DNA of 64,000 nucleotides from Streptomyces sp. NBC_01260 (GCF_036226405.1 NZ_CP108464.1:8122001-8186000); one strand, 5' to 3'; positions 25,423 to 37,185 are shown, numbered from the stretch's first letter. The notes: generated by a model not told the origin, from the letters alone. Numbers and translations: made by a program.

Positions 25423-25476
25423 GCCGTCAAGTGTGAGTGAACGGCTCAGGAGCCGCGGCCGCCGACACGGCAGCCC

Positions 25477-25887
25477 CTACACCTTGCGGTAGTCGTACGC
25501 CTCCGACGCGGCGGCCGCCACGGCCGCTAGGTCGCCGCCCGCTGAAGCGGTGACCACCGCGGCCACCGCACCCTCCACGAAGGGGGCATCCACCAGCCGA
25601 GCCCCGGCCGGGAGTTCGTCGCCCTCGGCCAGCATCGCCTTGACCGTGAGCACCGCACTGCCCAGGTCGACCAGGACGGCGACACCCGCGCCGCCGTCCA
25701 CCTGCCTGGCCGCCTCCGCGATCAGCTCCGCACTCGTCCCGAGGCCGCCCGCGGGCGTCCCGCCGGCGGCGGCCACCGGCGCTGTCGCGCCACCGGCAGC
25801 GAGCCCCCTGGCCAGCGCGGCAACCGCCTCGGCCACCGGCCCGCTGTGCGAGACCAGCACGATCCCGACCTGCTTGTCCGCGCTCAC
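25477..25887 (-). CDS. dhaM: Dihydroxyacetone kinase phosphotransfer subunit DhaM (EIIA-mannose-like)
   Basis: 136 residues, only the EIIA-man-like domain; the HPr and EI-like domains of long DhaM forms are absent. The phosphoaccepting His lies in GIVLVSHSGPVAEAV (His14), and the second conserved block is GVAVLVDLGSAVLTVKAML. It receives phosphate from the PTS (HPr) and re-phosphorylates ADP held by DhaL. GTG start overlaps the dhaL stop by four bases. It completes a dhaK-dhaL-dhaM operon. Confidence 0.9.
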   Translation of the reverse strand: MSADKQVGIVLVSHSGPVAEAVAALARGLAAGGATAPVAAAGGTPAGGLGTSAELIAEAARQVDGGAGVAVLVDLGSAVLTVKAMLAEGDELPAGARLVDAPFVEGAVAAVVTASAGGDLAAVAAAASEAYDYRKV

Positions 25888-26498
25888 GCGGCACCCCCGG
25901 CCGCACCGTCGGCCTCGGCGAGCGCGGTGATCAGCAAGGCTGAGGACGCGGCCCCCGGATCCAGATGCCCGATGCTCCGTTCACCCAGATAGCTGGCCCG
26001 TCCCTTGCGCGCCTGCAAGGGCACGGTCGCCAGCGCGCCCGCCTGCGCCGCGTCCCGCGCCGCCTCGAACGACGTCCCCAACGCCTCGGCCGCCGGCAGC
26101 AGGGCATCGAGCATCGTCTTGTCCCCGGCCTGGGCCCCGCCCAGCTGAGCCACCGCCGTCACGCCCGTCCCGAGCGCCTGCGCCAGATCCCCGACGGTCA
26201 CGGTGGGCGCGTCACCCAACGCCTTGCCCGTACGCCGAAGCAGCGTCCCGTACAGCGGGCCGGACGCTCCGCCGACGGTCGAGATCAGCTGCCTCCCGGC
26301 CAGCATCAGTACGGCCCCCGGCGTCTGTGGCGGTTCCTTTTCCAGGGCAGCCACCACCGCGGTGAATCCGCGCTGCAGATTGCTTCCGTGATCGGCGTCC
26401 CCGATCGCCGAGTCGAGTTCGGTCAGGTGCGCCGCCTCGCGGTCCACGGCGGCGGCGGTCGTGGTCATCCAGCGGCGGAAGAAGTCGGCGTCGAGCAC
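25884..26498 (-). CDS. dhaL: Dihydroxyacetone kinase ADP-binding subunit DhaL
   Basis: 204 residues. The Mg-ADP binding motif is DSAIGDADHGSNLQRG near residue 29, with the family blocks STVGGASGPLYGTLL and GAQAGDKTMLDAL further on and RKGRASYLGERSIGHLDPGA at the end. DhaL holds ADP/ATP and transfers phosphate to dihydroxyacetone bound on DhaK. GTG start 26498 follows AAGGAG. It lies 58 bases after dhaK and overlaps dhaM. Confidence 0.93.
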   Translation of the reverse strand: MLDADFFRRWMTTTAAAVDREAAHLTELDSAIGDADHGSNLQRGFTAVVAALEKEPPQTPGAVLMLAGRQLISTVGGASGPLYGTLLRRTGKALGDAPTVTVGDLAQALGTGVTAVAQLGGAQAGDKTMLDALLPAAEALGTSFEAARDAAQAGALATVPLQARKGRASYLGERSIGHLDPGAASSALLITALAEADGAAGGAA

Positions 26499-26556
26499 AT
26501 GATCTCCTTGGGTCCATCGAGTGTGGCGGCGTGCACTGCAAGGGGGACACGGAGGG

Positions 26557-27549
26557 TCAACGGCCCCAGCGCAGTGCGGGCGTCTCCACCGGCGCGTCCC
26601 AGAGCCGTACCAGCTCCTCGTCCACCTGGCAGAGGGTCACCGAACAGCCCGCCATGTCGAGCGAGGTCACATAGTTCCCCACGAGCGTACGAGCGACGAC
26701 CACGCCCCGCTCGGACAGCGCCCGCTGCACCTCGGCATTGAACCCGTACAGCTCCAGCAGCGGTGTCGCGCCCATCCCGTTGACCAGCGCGATCACGGGC
26801 CCGTGCGGACGCAGGTCCTCCAGTACCGCGTCGACCGTGAAGTCGGCGATCTCCCGCGACGTCATCATCGGACGCCGCTCACGGCCCGGCTCGCCGTGGA
26901 TCCCCACCCCGAGTTCGAGTTCACCCGCGGGGAGATCGAAGGTGGGTGAGCCCTTGGCGGGTGTGGTCACGGAGCTCAGCGCCACCCCGAAACTGCGCGA
27001 CGACTCATTCACCTGCCGCGCGATCGCCGCCACCCGGTCCAGCGGAGCGCCCTCCTCGGCCGCCGCCCCGGCGATCTTCTCGACGAACAGCGTCGCCCCC
27101 GTGCCCCGTCGCCCCGCCGTGAACAGACTGTCGGTGACCGCGACATCGTCGTTGACGAGTACCTGGGCGACCTGGACCCCTTCCTCGTCGGCGAGCTCGG
27201 CGGCCATCTCGAAGTTGAGCACGTCACCGGTGTAGTTCTTGACGACGAAGAGCACACCCGCGCCGCTGTCGACGGCGACAGCGGCCCGCACCATCTGATC
27301 CGGCACCGGAGAGGTGAACACCTCGCCGGCGCAGGCGGCCGACAGCATCCCGGGCCCGACGAACCCGGCGTGCAGCGGCTCATGCCCGGACCCGCCGCCG
27401 GATACCAGGGCGGCCTTTCCGGCCACGGGCGCGTCACGCCGTACGACGACACGGTTCTCGACGTCCACGGTCAGTTCCGGATGGGCGGCGGCCATCCCGC
27501 GCAGAGCATCCGCGACCACGGTTTCGGGGACGTTGATCAGCATTTTCAA
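26557..27549 (-). CDS. dhaK: Dihydroxyacetone kinase substrate-binding subunit DhaK
   Basis: 330 residues from TTG 27549. It binds dihydroxyacetone as a hemiaminal on His218 in GVGIHGEPGRERRP; the second hallmark is the Gly-rich SGGGSGHEPLHAGFVG near residue 50. TTG is preferred because GGGAGG lies 6 bases before it, against 12 before the in-frame ATG 27543, and because DhaK proteins commonly begin MKMLIN. The frame remains open upstream but without DhaK similarity. The operon dhaKLM supplies dihydroxyacetone phosphate using PTS phosphate. The leader (27556-27608) is folded. Confidence 0.93.
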   Translation of the reverse strand: MKMLINVPETVVADALRGMAAAHPELTVDVENRVVVRRDAPVAGKAALVSGGGSGHEPLHAGFVGPGMLSAACAGEVFTSPVPDQMVRAAVAVDSGAGVLFVVKNYTGDVLNFEMAAELADEEGVQVAQVLVNDDVAVTDSLFTAGRRGTGATLFVEKIAGAAAEEGAPLDRVAAIARQVNESSRSFGVALSSVTTPAKGSPTFDLPAGELELGVGIHGEPGRERRPMMTSREIADFTVDAVLEDLRPHGPVIALVNGMGATPLLELYGFNAEVQRALSERGVVVARTLVGNYVTSLDMAGCSVTLCQVDEELVRLWDAPVETPALRWGR

Positions 27550-27555
27550 CGGTAA

Positions 27556-27608
27556 CCTCCCAGTTGAGCCATCGGGTGGCGCCCTGATCAGGTTCTCGCA
27601 GCTCAGGG
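27556..27608 (-). promoter_or_regulatory. Folded 5' leader of dhaK with ribosome-binding site
   Basis: GGGAGG (27561-27556 on the minus strand) is preceded by a small hairpin GCCA-N5-TGGC (27568-27580) and a larger one pairing 27582-27587 with 27603-27608 (CCCTGA/TCAGGG). The stretch contains CTGAG...GAACCTGATC, reminiscent of a thi box, but the rest of a TPP aptamer is missing. From 27609 to the Xre gene at 27875 I see no gene, only a GACTCG/CGAGTC inverted repeat at 27677-27692. Confidence 0.35.
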
Positions 27609-27874
27609 GCCGCTTCGTGAGTCGTTGGTCCCGGCGGTGGACGGCCTTCGGCGATCGGGGCCGGTGGGACCGGGGGCGACTCGCCGCCGAGTCTACTGAC
27701 GGCCTGTCATCGCTGGGGTGAGGTGCGTCCTGGCGGCTCGGCGCCCCGGCCTGGGCGCCACACTGAGGGGCGTGACGCGGGCGCGTCAACACCTCTGCAC
27801 GTGATTCCTGTCCATGTACCTGAACGGATCGTGTTTAGGTCGGGCCCTGTTGCGTCCCGTGCGGACCGGGGCCG

Positions 27875-28744
27875 TCAGGCAGCCGGGTCCGATGCCGGCA
27901 GCCGGCGGTCGGCCGCCCACGAGGTGAGGATGCGGAGCCCGTCGTGGGAGGGCGAAGCGGGTTCGGCCGTCCAGACGACGAGTTGCTGGTCGGGGTCGGT
28001 GCTGGCGGTGAGCGTGTCCCAGTCGAGCGTCAGAAGGCCGGCCACGGGATGGTTGAGGGTCTTGGTGCCCACGGTGCGGGCCTCGACATGGTGAGCGGCC
28101 CACCACTGCCGAAAGTGCGGATCCTGTACGGAGAGTTCCCCGACGAGCGACGCCAGCCGGGAGTCGTCCGGGTACTTCGCGGCCTCCATGCGCAGCTGGG
28201 CGACCGCCGTGCGGGCGACGTACTCCCAGTCCTGGTACAACGACCTCATCGCGGGATCGGTGAAGAGAATGCGAGTGTAATTCCGCTTCTTCTCCGGAAC
28301 TGCCGAGAAATCGGTGACGAGCGCGGCGGCCGGCGAATTCCAGGCGAGGACGTCCATGCGGCGGCCCATGACCAGGGCGGGAGTGGTGCTGAGGTCGTCG
28401 AGGAGCCGCTGAAGCTGCGGCTGGACCTTCTGCCTCACGCGACGGCGGGGCCGGGCGCGGTCCTTGCCCGCAAGTTCGAACAGGTAGTCGTGCTGGTCGT
28501 CATTCAGGTGGAGTACCTGCGCCAGCATCGACAGGACCGGGCCCGAGCCCTGGATGCGGCCCTGCTCGAGCCGGGTGTAGTAGTCCGTGCTGATGGCGGT
28601 GAGCTGCGCGACTTCCTCACGGCGCAGCCCCGTGACCCGCCGCGGGCCGCCGGTGTCGGGAAGGCCGACAGCGCGCGGGCTCAGTTCGGCCCGGCGGGTC
28701 CTGAGGAACTCGCCCAGCTCGTTGAGATGTGCGCTGCGGGTCAT
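27875..28744 (-). CDS. Xre-family regulator with MmyB-like ligand-binding domain
   Basis: 289 residues. The N-terminal helix-turn-helix reads RVTGLRREEVAQLTAISTDY and continues YTRLEQGR (residues ~36-63). The C-terminal ~190 residues form the MmyB-like PAS-fold domain (WNSPAAALVTDFS, NYTRILFTDPAMRSLY, HPVAGLLTLDWDTL), which binds fatty-acid-like ligands in known members. Regulators of this type usually control an adjacent short-chain dehydrogenase or oxidoreductase gene, but no such partner lies next to it here, so the target is unknown. ATG 28744 is the first start that covers the complete domain. Confidence 0.87.
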   Translation of the reverse strand: MTRSAHLNELGEFLRTRRAELSPRAVGLPDTGGPRRVTGLRREEVAQLTAISTDYYTRLEQGRIQGSGPVLSMLAQVLHLNDDQHDYLFELAGKDRARPRRRVRQKVQPQLQRLLDDLSTTPALVMGRRMDVLAWNSPAAALVTDFSAVPEKKRNYTRILFTDPAMRSLYQDWEYVARTAVAQLRMEAAKYPDDSRLASLVGELSVQDPHFRQWWAAHHVEARTVGTKTLNHPVAGLLTLDWDTLTASTDPDQQLVVWTAEPASPSHDGLRILTSWAADRRLPASDPAA

Positions 28745-28888
28745 GGTGGCCAGTGTGGCACCGAACGCACCCGGTGTGAGGGGGAGAGTTCTGTCCCTGG
28801 ATGTTCTTGGTGCGGAAAGTCTGCGTGCTCGGCGCTCTTGTCCCGGAAAGGGATGCCCTCCCATTTCCGTGTCATTTCCGCGGCCGGG

Positions 28889-29284
28889 TCAGGTGCGGTC
28901 GATGTGCACGCTGGTCGATTTCACCCGGGCGGTGGCCTGCATGCCCACCTCGAGGCCGAGCTCCTCGACCGCCTCCCGGGTCAGCAGCGACACGAGCCGG
29001 TGCGGACCGGCCTGGATCTCCACCTGCGCGGCCACATCCCCGAGCTTCACGGCGGTGACGATGCCGGGAAAGGCGTTGCGGGCCGAGGTGTAGGACGCGT
29101 CGTCCTCGCCGGCGCCGCCCTGGGCGACCTCGACGGAGAACGCGGCCAGGTCGCGGCCGTCGATGAGGCGGCGCCCGCCGTCCTCGCGGTGGGTCGCCAC
29201 GCGGCCGGCATCCGCCCAGCGGCGCGCGGTGTCCGGGCTGACGCCCAGCAGACGGGCGGCCTGCCCAATGGTGTAGGACTGCAT
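28889..29284 (-). CDS. MerR-like helix-turn-helix protein with a TOBE (molybdate-binding) domain
   Basis: 131 residues. Residues 1-50 form an excisionase/MerR-like helix-turn-helix (YTIGQAARLLGVSPDTARRW). Residues ~65-131 form one TOBE/Mop domain (SARNAFPGIVTAVKLGDVAA and TARVKSTSVHI), which binds molybdate or tungstate in ModE and Mop proteins. ATG 29284 is chosen because the promoter at 29292-29321 would start transcription there; the upstream ATG 29293 lies in the -10 box. The window encodes at least two molybdoenzymes (4.1 kb and 55-58.7 kb), but no mod transporter is adjacent. Confidence 0.82.
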   Translation of the reverse strand: MQSYTIGQAARLLGVSPDTARRWADAGRVATHREDGGRRLIDGRDLAAFSVEVAQGGAGEDDASYTSARNAFPGIVTAVKLGDVAAQVEIQAGPHRLVSLLTREAVEELGLEVGMQATARVKSTSVHIDRT

Positions 29285-29291
29285 ATGCCGC

Positions 29292-29321
29292 ATCTTAGGG
29301 GTGTATCGCTCGCATGTGCAA
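29292..29321 (-). promoter_or_regulatory. Promoter of the TOBE-domain regulator (leaderless)
   Basis: On the minus strand TTGCAC (29321-29316), an 18-base spacer and TAAGAT (29297-29292) match the housekeeping consensus well. The predicted start of transcription coincides with ATG 29284. Confidence 0.65.
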
Positions 29322-29513
29322 GCTTATTCTGTGTATTTCATGGCGGACGCGAATACTCGGCGGCCGCCCTCGCCGCCGCCCGCACACTGCGGTCGGCCGT
29401 CCCGGTCCGTCTTCCGTCCGCATACCGGCAACCGCGCCAATGTAGCGCGCGGTACACGGCCGGGTGGCCCTGCCGGGATGAGGAATCGGGGCGTGCGACC
29501 TAGTGTGCGAGCC

Positions 29514-31013
29514 ATGGCAGAAAGCGCGGCGTACCGGGGTTCTGGGCGGGGTGCGGAGTCCGCCGCCGGGCCGGACACGCCCGACCCCCGGCGGTGGCGG
29601 GCACTAGCGGTGTGCCTGGTCGCAGGCTTCATGACGTTGCTGGACGTGTCGATCGTCAACGTCGCACTGCCGTCCATCCGGGAGGGGCTGCACACCCCGG
29701 AGTCCGACCTGCAGTGGGTGCTGTCCGGGTACGCCCTTGCCTTCGGGCTGTTCCTGATTCCCGCCGGGCGGCTCGGCGACGCGCGCGGGCGCCGCGAGGT
29801 CTTCATGGCCGGACTGGTGCTCTTCACACTGGCGTCGGCCGCCTGCGGAGCCGCCCAGTCCAGCCTCTGGCTGGTCATCGCCCGACTGGTCCAGGGCCTG
29901 GCCGGGGGGCTGCTGTCGCCCCAGATCTCCGCACTCATCCAGCAGATGTTCTCGGGGCGTGAACGGGGCCGGGCCTTCGGCATGTTCGGCACGGTGGTCG
30001 GCATCTCCACCGCCGTCGGCCCGCTGCTGGGCGGACTCCTGATCCAGGCGGCCGGCGCCGAGGAGGGCTGGCGCTGGGTGTTCTACGTCAACCTGCCGCT
30101 CGGAGCCGTCTGCCTCCTGCTGGCCCGCCGGCTGCTGCCGGACACCCCGTGCGCGGGCCCGGTGCGGCTGCGGGACCTCGATCCGCTCGGGGTCCTGCTG
30201 CTGGGCGCGGGGGTGCTGGCACTGCTGCTGCCCTTCGTCCAGGCGCATCAGTGGCCGGGCGACGGGAAATGGCTGCTCCTGCTGGTGGCCGCGGTGCTGC
30301 TCGCCGCCTTCGTCGGCTGGGAGTCGCGGTGCGGCCGCCGCGGCACCCAGCCCGTGGTGAACCTCTCCCTGTTCCGAGTCCGCTCCTACTGGCTGGGCTG
30401 TCTGCTGATCCTGCTGTACTTCGCCGGATTCACCTCGATCTTCTTCATCACCACGCTCTACCTGCAGAGCGGACTGCACTACACCGCCCTGCAGGCAGGT
30501 CTCTCGATCACGCCGTTCGCCCTGGGGTCCGCCGTCGCGGCGGGCCCCGGCGGCAGGCTGGTCGGACGGTACGGGCGCCCCCTCGTCGTCATCGGCATGG
30601 CGACAGTGGCCGTCGGACTGGGGGCCACCGCGCTCGCCGTCCACCTCGTGCCCGGCCGGGGCGCCGGATGGGCGATGGCCGCCCCGCTGCTGCTGGCCGG
30701 ACTGGGCAGCGGCCTGGTCATCGCGCCCAACCAGACCCTCACCCTGTCCCAGGTGCCGGTGGCCAGCGCGGGGAGCGCCGGCGGCACCCTCCAGACCGGT
30801 CAGCGCGTCGGTTCCGCGATCGGGATCGCCGCGGTCGGCTCGGTCTTCTTCGCTCAGGTGAGTTCCGCCGGCTGGTCCAGCGCGTACGACCGCGGGCTGG
30901 TCGTCTCCGTCGCCTTCGTGGTGGCCGGACTGATCGTGGCGCTGGCCGACGTGGGCGGGGCACGGCGGGGCAGGAGTCCAACACGGCAGTCCCGTTCTAA
31001 GGTCCCGTCGTAG
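29514..31013 (+). CDS. DHA2-family MFS multidrug exporter
   Basis: 499 residues with 14 predicted transmembrane helices, the EmrB/QacA type of drug:proton antiporter. Motif D1/C-region GFMTLLDVSIVNVALPSI lies in helix 1, motif A-like GRLGDARGRREVFM near residue 84, and motif C GISTAVGPLLGG near residue 163. Substrate is not predictable. No Shine-Dalgarno precedes the ATG, and TAGTGT (29501-29506) is placed as a -10 for a leaderless transcript. It shares an intergenic region with the divergent TOBE-domain regulator and is followed 11 bases later by a GST-like gene, so export and redox detoxification may be linked. Confidence 0.88.
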   Translation: MAESAAYRGSGRGAESAAGPDTPDPRRWRALAVCLVAGFMTLLDVSIVNVALPSIREGLHTPESDLQWVLSGYALAFGLFLIPAGRLGDARGRREVFMAGLVLFTLASAACGAAQSSLWLVIARLVQGLAGGLLSPQISALIQQMFSGRERGRAFGMFGTVVGISTAVGPLLGGLLIQAAGAEEGWRWVFYVNLPLGAVCLLLARRLLPDTPCAGPVRLRDLDPLGVLLLGAGVLALLLPFVQAHQWPGDGKWLLLLVAAVLLAAFVGWESRCGRRGTQPVVNLSLFRVRSYWLGCLLILLYFAGFTSIFFITTLYLQSGLHYTALQAGLSITPFALGSAVAAGPGGRLVGRYGRPLVVIGMATVAVGLGATALAVHLVPGRGAGWAMAAPLLLAGLGSGLVIAPNQTLTLSQVPVASAGSAGGTLQTGQRVGSAIGIAAVGSVFFAQVSSAGWSSAYDRGLVVSVAFVVAGLIVALADVGGARRGRSPTRQSRSKVPS

Positions 31014-31024
31014 GGAGAAACGCG

Positions 31025-32056
31025 ATGAACGACCCCGCCCGCACCGAACCGGACGGCAACACGGAATACGGCCACAAGCCCTTCAAGCGGTCCAGGAGCC
31101 ACTTCGCCGACCGGATCACGGCCGACGGCCGCGACGGCTGGCCCGTCGAGGCAGGCCGCTACCGCCTCGTCGTCAGCCGCGCCTGCCCCTGGGCGAGCCG
31201 CGCACTGGTCTCCCGCCGTCTGCTCGGTCTGGAGAGCGCGCTCTCGCTCGCCGTCGCCGACCCGCTGCAGGACGATCGCAGCTGGCGCTTCACGCTGGAC
31301 GAGGGCGGCCGGGACCCGGTGCTCGGCATCAAATACCTCGGGGAGGCGTACGACGCGCGGGAACGCGGATACCCCGGCGGAGTCAGCGTCCCCGCCGTCG
31401 TCGACATCCCCAGCGGCAAGCTCGTCACCAACGACTACCAGCGGATCACCCTGGACCTCGCCACCGAATGGACGGCGCTGCACCGGCCCGGGGCGCCCGA
31501 CCTCTACCCCGAGCCGCTGCGCGCGGAGATCGACGACGTCATGGAGGGCATCTACCGGGACGTCAACAACGGCGTGTACCGGGCCGGGTTCGCGACCGGG
31601 CAGAACGAGTACGAGGCCGCGTACGGGGATCTGTTCCGCCGCCTGGACCTGGTGTCGGAACGGCTCGCTGACCGGCGCTACCTCGTCGGCGACACGATCA
31701 CCGAGGCCGACATCCGGCTCTTCACCACGCTCGTGCGCTTCGACGCCGTGTACCACGGACACTTCAAGTGCAACCGTTCGAAACTGGCCGAGGACCCGGT
31801 TCTGTGGGGCTACAGCCGGGACCTCTACCAGACCCCCGGCTTCGGTGACACGGTCGACTTCCACCACATCAAGCAGCACTACTACCGGGTCCACACCGGC
31901 ATCAACCCCACCGGCATCGTCCCCGTCGGCCCCGACCTGTCGGGCTGGCTGACCCCGCACCACCGGGAGCAGCTGGGTGGCCGGCCCTTCGGCGACGGCA
32001 CCCCGCCGGGACCGGTGCCGGCGGGCGAGGAGGTCCCGGCGGAGGGGCGGCCCTGA
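31025..32056 (+). CDS. Glutathionyl-hydroquinone reductase-like GST-fold protein
   Basis: 343 residues of the Xi-class GST / YqjG family. The active-site CPWA motif lies in VVSRACPWASRALVSR (Cys54). The C-terminal helical domain contains GDTITEADIRLFTTLVRFDAVYHGHFKCN, typical of the family, and the tail VDFHHIKQHYYRVHTGINPTGIVPVGPD is a family signature. These enzymes remove a thiol from thiol-hydroquinone adducts. Streptomycetes use mycothiol instead of glutathione, so a mycothiol adduct is the probable substrate. It lies 11 bases after the MFS exporter gene with GGGAGAAA before its ATG. Confidence 0.87.
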   Translation: MNDPARTEPDGNTEYGHKPFKRSRSHFADRITADGRDGWPVEAGRYRLVVSRACPWASRALVSRRLLGLESALSLAVADPLQDDRSWRFTLDEGGRDPVLGIKYLGEAYDARERGYPGGVSVPAVVDIPSGKLVTNDYQRITLDLATEWTALHRPGAPDLYPEPLRAEIDDVMEGIYRDVNNGVYRAGFATGQNEYEAAYGDLFRRLDLVSERLADRRYLVGDTITEADIRLFTTLVRFDAVYHGHFKCNRSKLAEDPVLWGYSRDLYQTPGFGDTVDFHHIKQHYYRVHTGINPTGIVPVGPDLSGWLTPHHREQLGGRPFGDGTPPGPVPAGEEVPAEGRP

Positions 32057-32062
32057 GGGGGC

Positions 32063-32563
32063 CTATTCCGTCTCGTCCAGGTGGTCGGCGTAGTACTCGA
32101 TCGCGGGACGGTAGGCCTGGACCTGGTGGTCGGCACTGGTGGCCGCCGTGACCTTGAGGAGTGTCCGTACGGCTTCGCGGGAGTCGCCGAGGTTGTACAG
32201 CGTCATCGCCAGGAAGGTCAGCAACGAGGCGTCGTGCGCGAACTCCTCCAGACCGCGGCGGAGCACCCCGCGCGCCGCCTCGTAACGGCCCAGCACCCTG
32301 AGCGTGCTGCCGAGGCCGACGAAGGCCCCGTGGCGGTACTCGGCCGGGAGCCCCGGACCCTCCAGCGCACGCTCGTAGAACGGCACGGCCTGTGCCTCCA
32401 GACCGAGGGAATCGTGCGACCAGGCGGTCTGATAGGCGATCGCGGCGTCCTGCGGATACCGCGTCGCCAGGGCCAGCAGCTGCTCGTGCGCCTGCGCGTT
32501 CTTCTGCTCGCGCAGCCGTATCGCCTGCGTCAGCGGCTCGTCGTGTTCGATTTCCGCGCTCAT
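32063..32563 (-). CDS. Tetratricopeptide repeat protein
   Basis: 166 residues made of about three to four TPR-like helix pairs (AHEQLLALATRYPQDAAIAY, HDSLGLEAQAVPFYERALE, LRVLGRYEAARGVLRRGLEE, LTFLAMTLYNLGDSREAVRT). TPR proteins scaffold protein contacts; no partner is visible. ATG 32563 is used; a GTG further upstream (32638) would add 25 residues including a hydrophobic Cys-containing stretch. It converges with the GST-like gene, with only six bases between the two stop codons. Confidence 0.78.
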   Translation of the reverse strand: MSAEIEHDEPLTQAIRLREQKNAQAHEQLLALATRYPQDAAIAYQTAWSHDSLGLEAQAVPFYERALEGPGLPAEYRHGAFVGLGSTLRVLGRYEAARGVLRRGLEEFAHDASLLTFLAMTLYNLGDSREAVRTLLKVTAATSADHQVQAYRPAIEYYADHLDETE

Positions 32564-32565
32564 GA

Positions 32566-34980
<2,415 letters not shown>

Positions 34981-35454
34981 TCCGATCCGGTGGACGGGGG
35001 AACAGGCCCTGGCTCTTCCCCCACCCGCACCGCTTCTGACCGTTCCGCCCCGGCCGACACACCGTCGAGCCGGGGCGGCGCTGTTTCCAGGACCGGACCG
35101 GTGCTGCGGAGTTGCCCCGGGTCCGCACTGAACAGCTCCTTCAGCAAAGCGAGTTGCCCACCTCGCGGGCCCCGCTCGCGCGCCGGCTGCGCGGGACCGG
35201 CCGGCCGATGAGCGCGCGCCGCCCCGGGCATCCGGCCCAGTCCGCAAGCGCGGATCGACTCGTCCGGGGACGCCCTGACGGGTGAATGTCGCGCCACGGC
35301 GGGCGCAGGGCCACCCCAGGCGGCCACCCGGCTGGTTTGCTGCAACCGGAAACTCGCGCGACGCGCGGGGAGGGCCGTTCGGCCGACCCCGGTGGAGGCG
35401 GCGCCACGCCAGGTGCGCAGTCCACCCGCGGAAGACAATCGAAGGAGCGTCCCA
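34981..35454. other. Gap between icd and ctaD
   Basis: 474 bases with no convincing gene. It holds the icd terminator (35045-35078) and must hold the ctaD promoter, but I cannot place a clear -35/-10 pair. Confidence 0.5.
35045..35078 (+). terminator. Terminator of icd
   Basis: A perfect 10-bp stem (35045-35054 with 35069-35078), extendable inward by four more pairs past a bulged A, followed by CGCTGTTT. Confidence 0.7.
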
Positions 35455-37185
35455 GTGACGACGACGGGCACAACAGGGACGGCGGAGGACGACGAGTCGT
35501 ACGCCAACGAGCTTCCGGTACACAGCAAGGAACCGGGAAACGTCGTCATCAAGTGGATGACCACCACAGACCACAAGACCATCGGCACGATGTACCTGGT
35601 CACCTCGTTCGCGTTCTTCCTCATCGGCGGTCTGCTCGCGCTCTTCATGCGCGCCGAACTGGCTCGTCCGGGCACTCAGATCATGTCGAACGAGCAGTTC
35701 AACCAGGCGTTCACGATGCACGGCACGATCATGCTGCTGATGTTCGCGACACCGCTGTTCGCCGGATTCACCAACTGGATGATGCCGCTTCAGATCGGCG
35801 CGCCCGACGTGGCGTTCCCCCGGCTGAACATGTTCGCGTACTGGCTCTACCTCTTCGGCTCGGTCCTCGCGGTGGCCGGCTTCCTCACCCCGGACGGAGC
35901 GGCCGACTTCGGCTGGTTCGCCTACTCCCCGCTGACGGACGCGGTCCACTCGCCGGGCATCGGCCCCGATATGTGGATCATGGGTCTGGCCTTCTCCGGA
36001 TTCGGCACGATCCTCGGTTCGGTCAACTTCATCACCACGATCATCTGCCTGCGCGCACCCGGCATGACGATGTTCCGCATGCCGATCTTCGTCTGGAACG
36101 TCCTGCTGACAGCTGTACTGGTCCTGCTGGCCTTCCCGGTCCTCGCCGGGGCGCTCCTGGCACTGGAGGCGGACCGCAAGTTCGGCGCTCACGTCTTCGA
36201 CGCGGCCAACGGCGGCGCGCTGCTCTGGCAGCACCTCTTCTGGTTCTTCGGCCATCCCGAGGTCTACATCATCGCGCTCCCGTTCTTCGGGATCGTCACC
36301 GAGATCCTTCCGGTCTTCAGCCGGAAACCGATCTTCGGCTACATCGGTCTGGTCGGCGCGACGATCGCCATCGCGGGTCTGTCCGCGACCGTGTGGGCCC
36401 ACCACATGTTCGTCACCGGCGCTGTGCTGCTGCCGTTCTTCTCCTTCATGACGTTCCTCATCGCGGTACCCACCGGGGTGAAGTTCTTCAACTGGATCGG
36501 CACGATGTGGAAGGGCTCACTGTCCTTCGAGACACCGATGCTCTGGTCCATCGGCTTTCTCGTCACGTTCCTCTTCGGCGGTCTGACCGGTGTCATCCTC
36601 GCGTCGCCGCCGATGGACTTCCACGTCTCGGACTCGTACTTCGTCGTGGCGCACTTCCACTACGTGGTCTTCGGTACCGTGGTCTTCGCGATGTTCGCCG
36701 GATTCCACTTCTGGTGGCCGAAGTTCACCGGCAAGATGCTGGACGAGCGGCTCGGCAAGATCACCTTCTGGACGCTGTTCGTGGGCTTCCACGGCACGTT
36801 CCTGGTGCAGCACTGGCTGGGCGCCGAGGGCATGCCGCGCCGTTACGCGGACTACCTCGCGGCGGACGGCTTCACCACGCTGAACACGATCTCGTCGATC
36901 GCCTCGTTCCTGCTCGGCCTGTCGATGCTGCCGTTCTTCTACAACGTGTGGAAGACGGCCAAGTACGGCAAGAACGTCGGGGTCGACGATCCGTGGGGCT
37001 ACGGCCGCTCGCTGGAGTGGGCGACGTCCTGCCCGCCGCCGCGGCACAACTTCGTCACGCTGCCGCGGATCCGTTCCGAGTCCCCGGCGTTCGACCTCCA
37101 CCACCCGTCCGTGCGTGAGCTCGACGAGGTCAAAGGCCACGGCGGACGCTCAACGACGGTGGCCCCGGGGGACAGGCGGGCGTGA
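35455..37185 (+). CDS. ctaD: Cytochrome c oxidase subunit I
   Basis: 576 residues and twelve transmembrane helices, the catalytic subunit of an aa3-type oxidase. The heme a/a3 and CuB ligands are visible: [16 protein letters not shown] (low-spin heme His), [13 protein letters not shown] (CuB His plus the His-Tyr cross-link Tyr), WAHHMFVTG (two CuB His) and [10 protein letters not shown] (heme a3 and heme a His). No ctaC, ctaE or qcr gene is adjacent, so this is probably an extra copy outside the main bcc-aa3 cluster. GTG start follows AAGGAG. A small membrane protein gene is coupled to it by GTGA overlap. Confidence 0.93.
   Translation: MTTTGTTGTAEDDESYANELPVHSKEPGNVVIKWMTTTDHKTIGTMYLVTSFAFFLIGGLLALFMRAELARPGTQIMSNEQFNQAFTMHGTIMLLMFATPLFAGFTNWMMPLQIGAPDVAFPRLNMFAYWLYLFGSVLAVAGFLTPDGAADFGWFAYSPLTDAVHSPGIGPDMWIMGLAFSGFGTILGSVNFITTIICLRAPGMTMFRMPIFVWNVLLTAVLVLLAFPVLAGALLALEADRKFGAHVFDAANGGALLWQHLFWFFGHPEVYIIALPFFGIVTEILPVFSRKPIFGYIGLVGATIAIAGLSATVWAHHMFVTGAVLLPFFSFMTFLIAVPTGVKFFNWIGTMWKGSLSFETPMLWSIGFLVTFLFGGLTGVILASPPMDFHVSDSYFVVAHFHYVVFGTVVFAMFAGFHFWWPKFTGKMLDERLGKITFWTLFVGFHGTFLVQHWLGAEGMPRRYADYLAADGFTTLNTISSIASFLLGLSMLPFFYNVWKTAKYGKNVGVDDPWGYGRSLEWATSCPPPRHNFVTLPRIRSESPAFDLHHPSVRELDEVKGHGGRSTTVAPGDRRA

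Noticed and set aside
27541..27610. TPP riboswitch before dhaK
   Set aside because: Only CTGAG and GAACCTGATC resemble the thi box; the GGGGTGC start and the GCCAGCG-AGGGA 3' part are absent and the gene is not thiamine-related.
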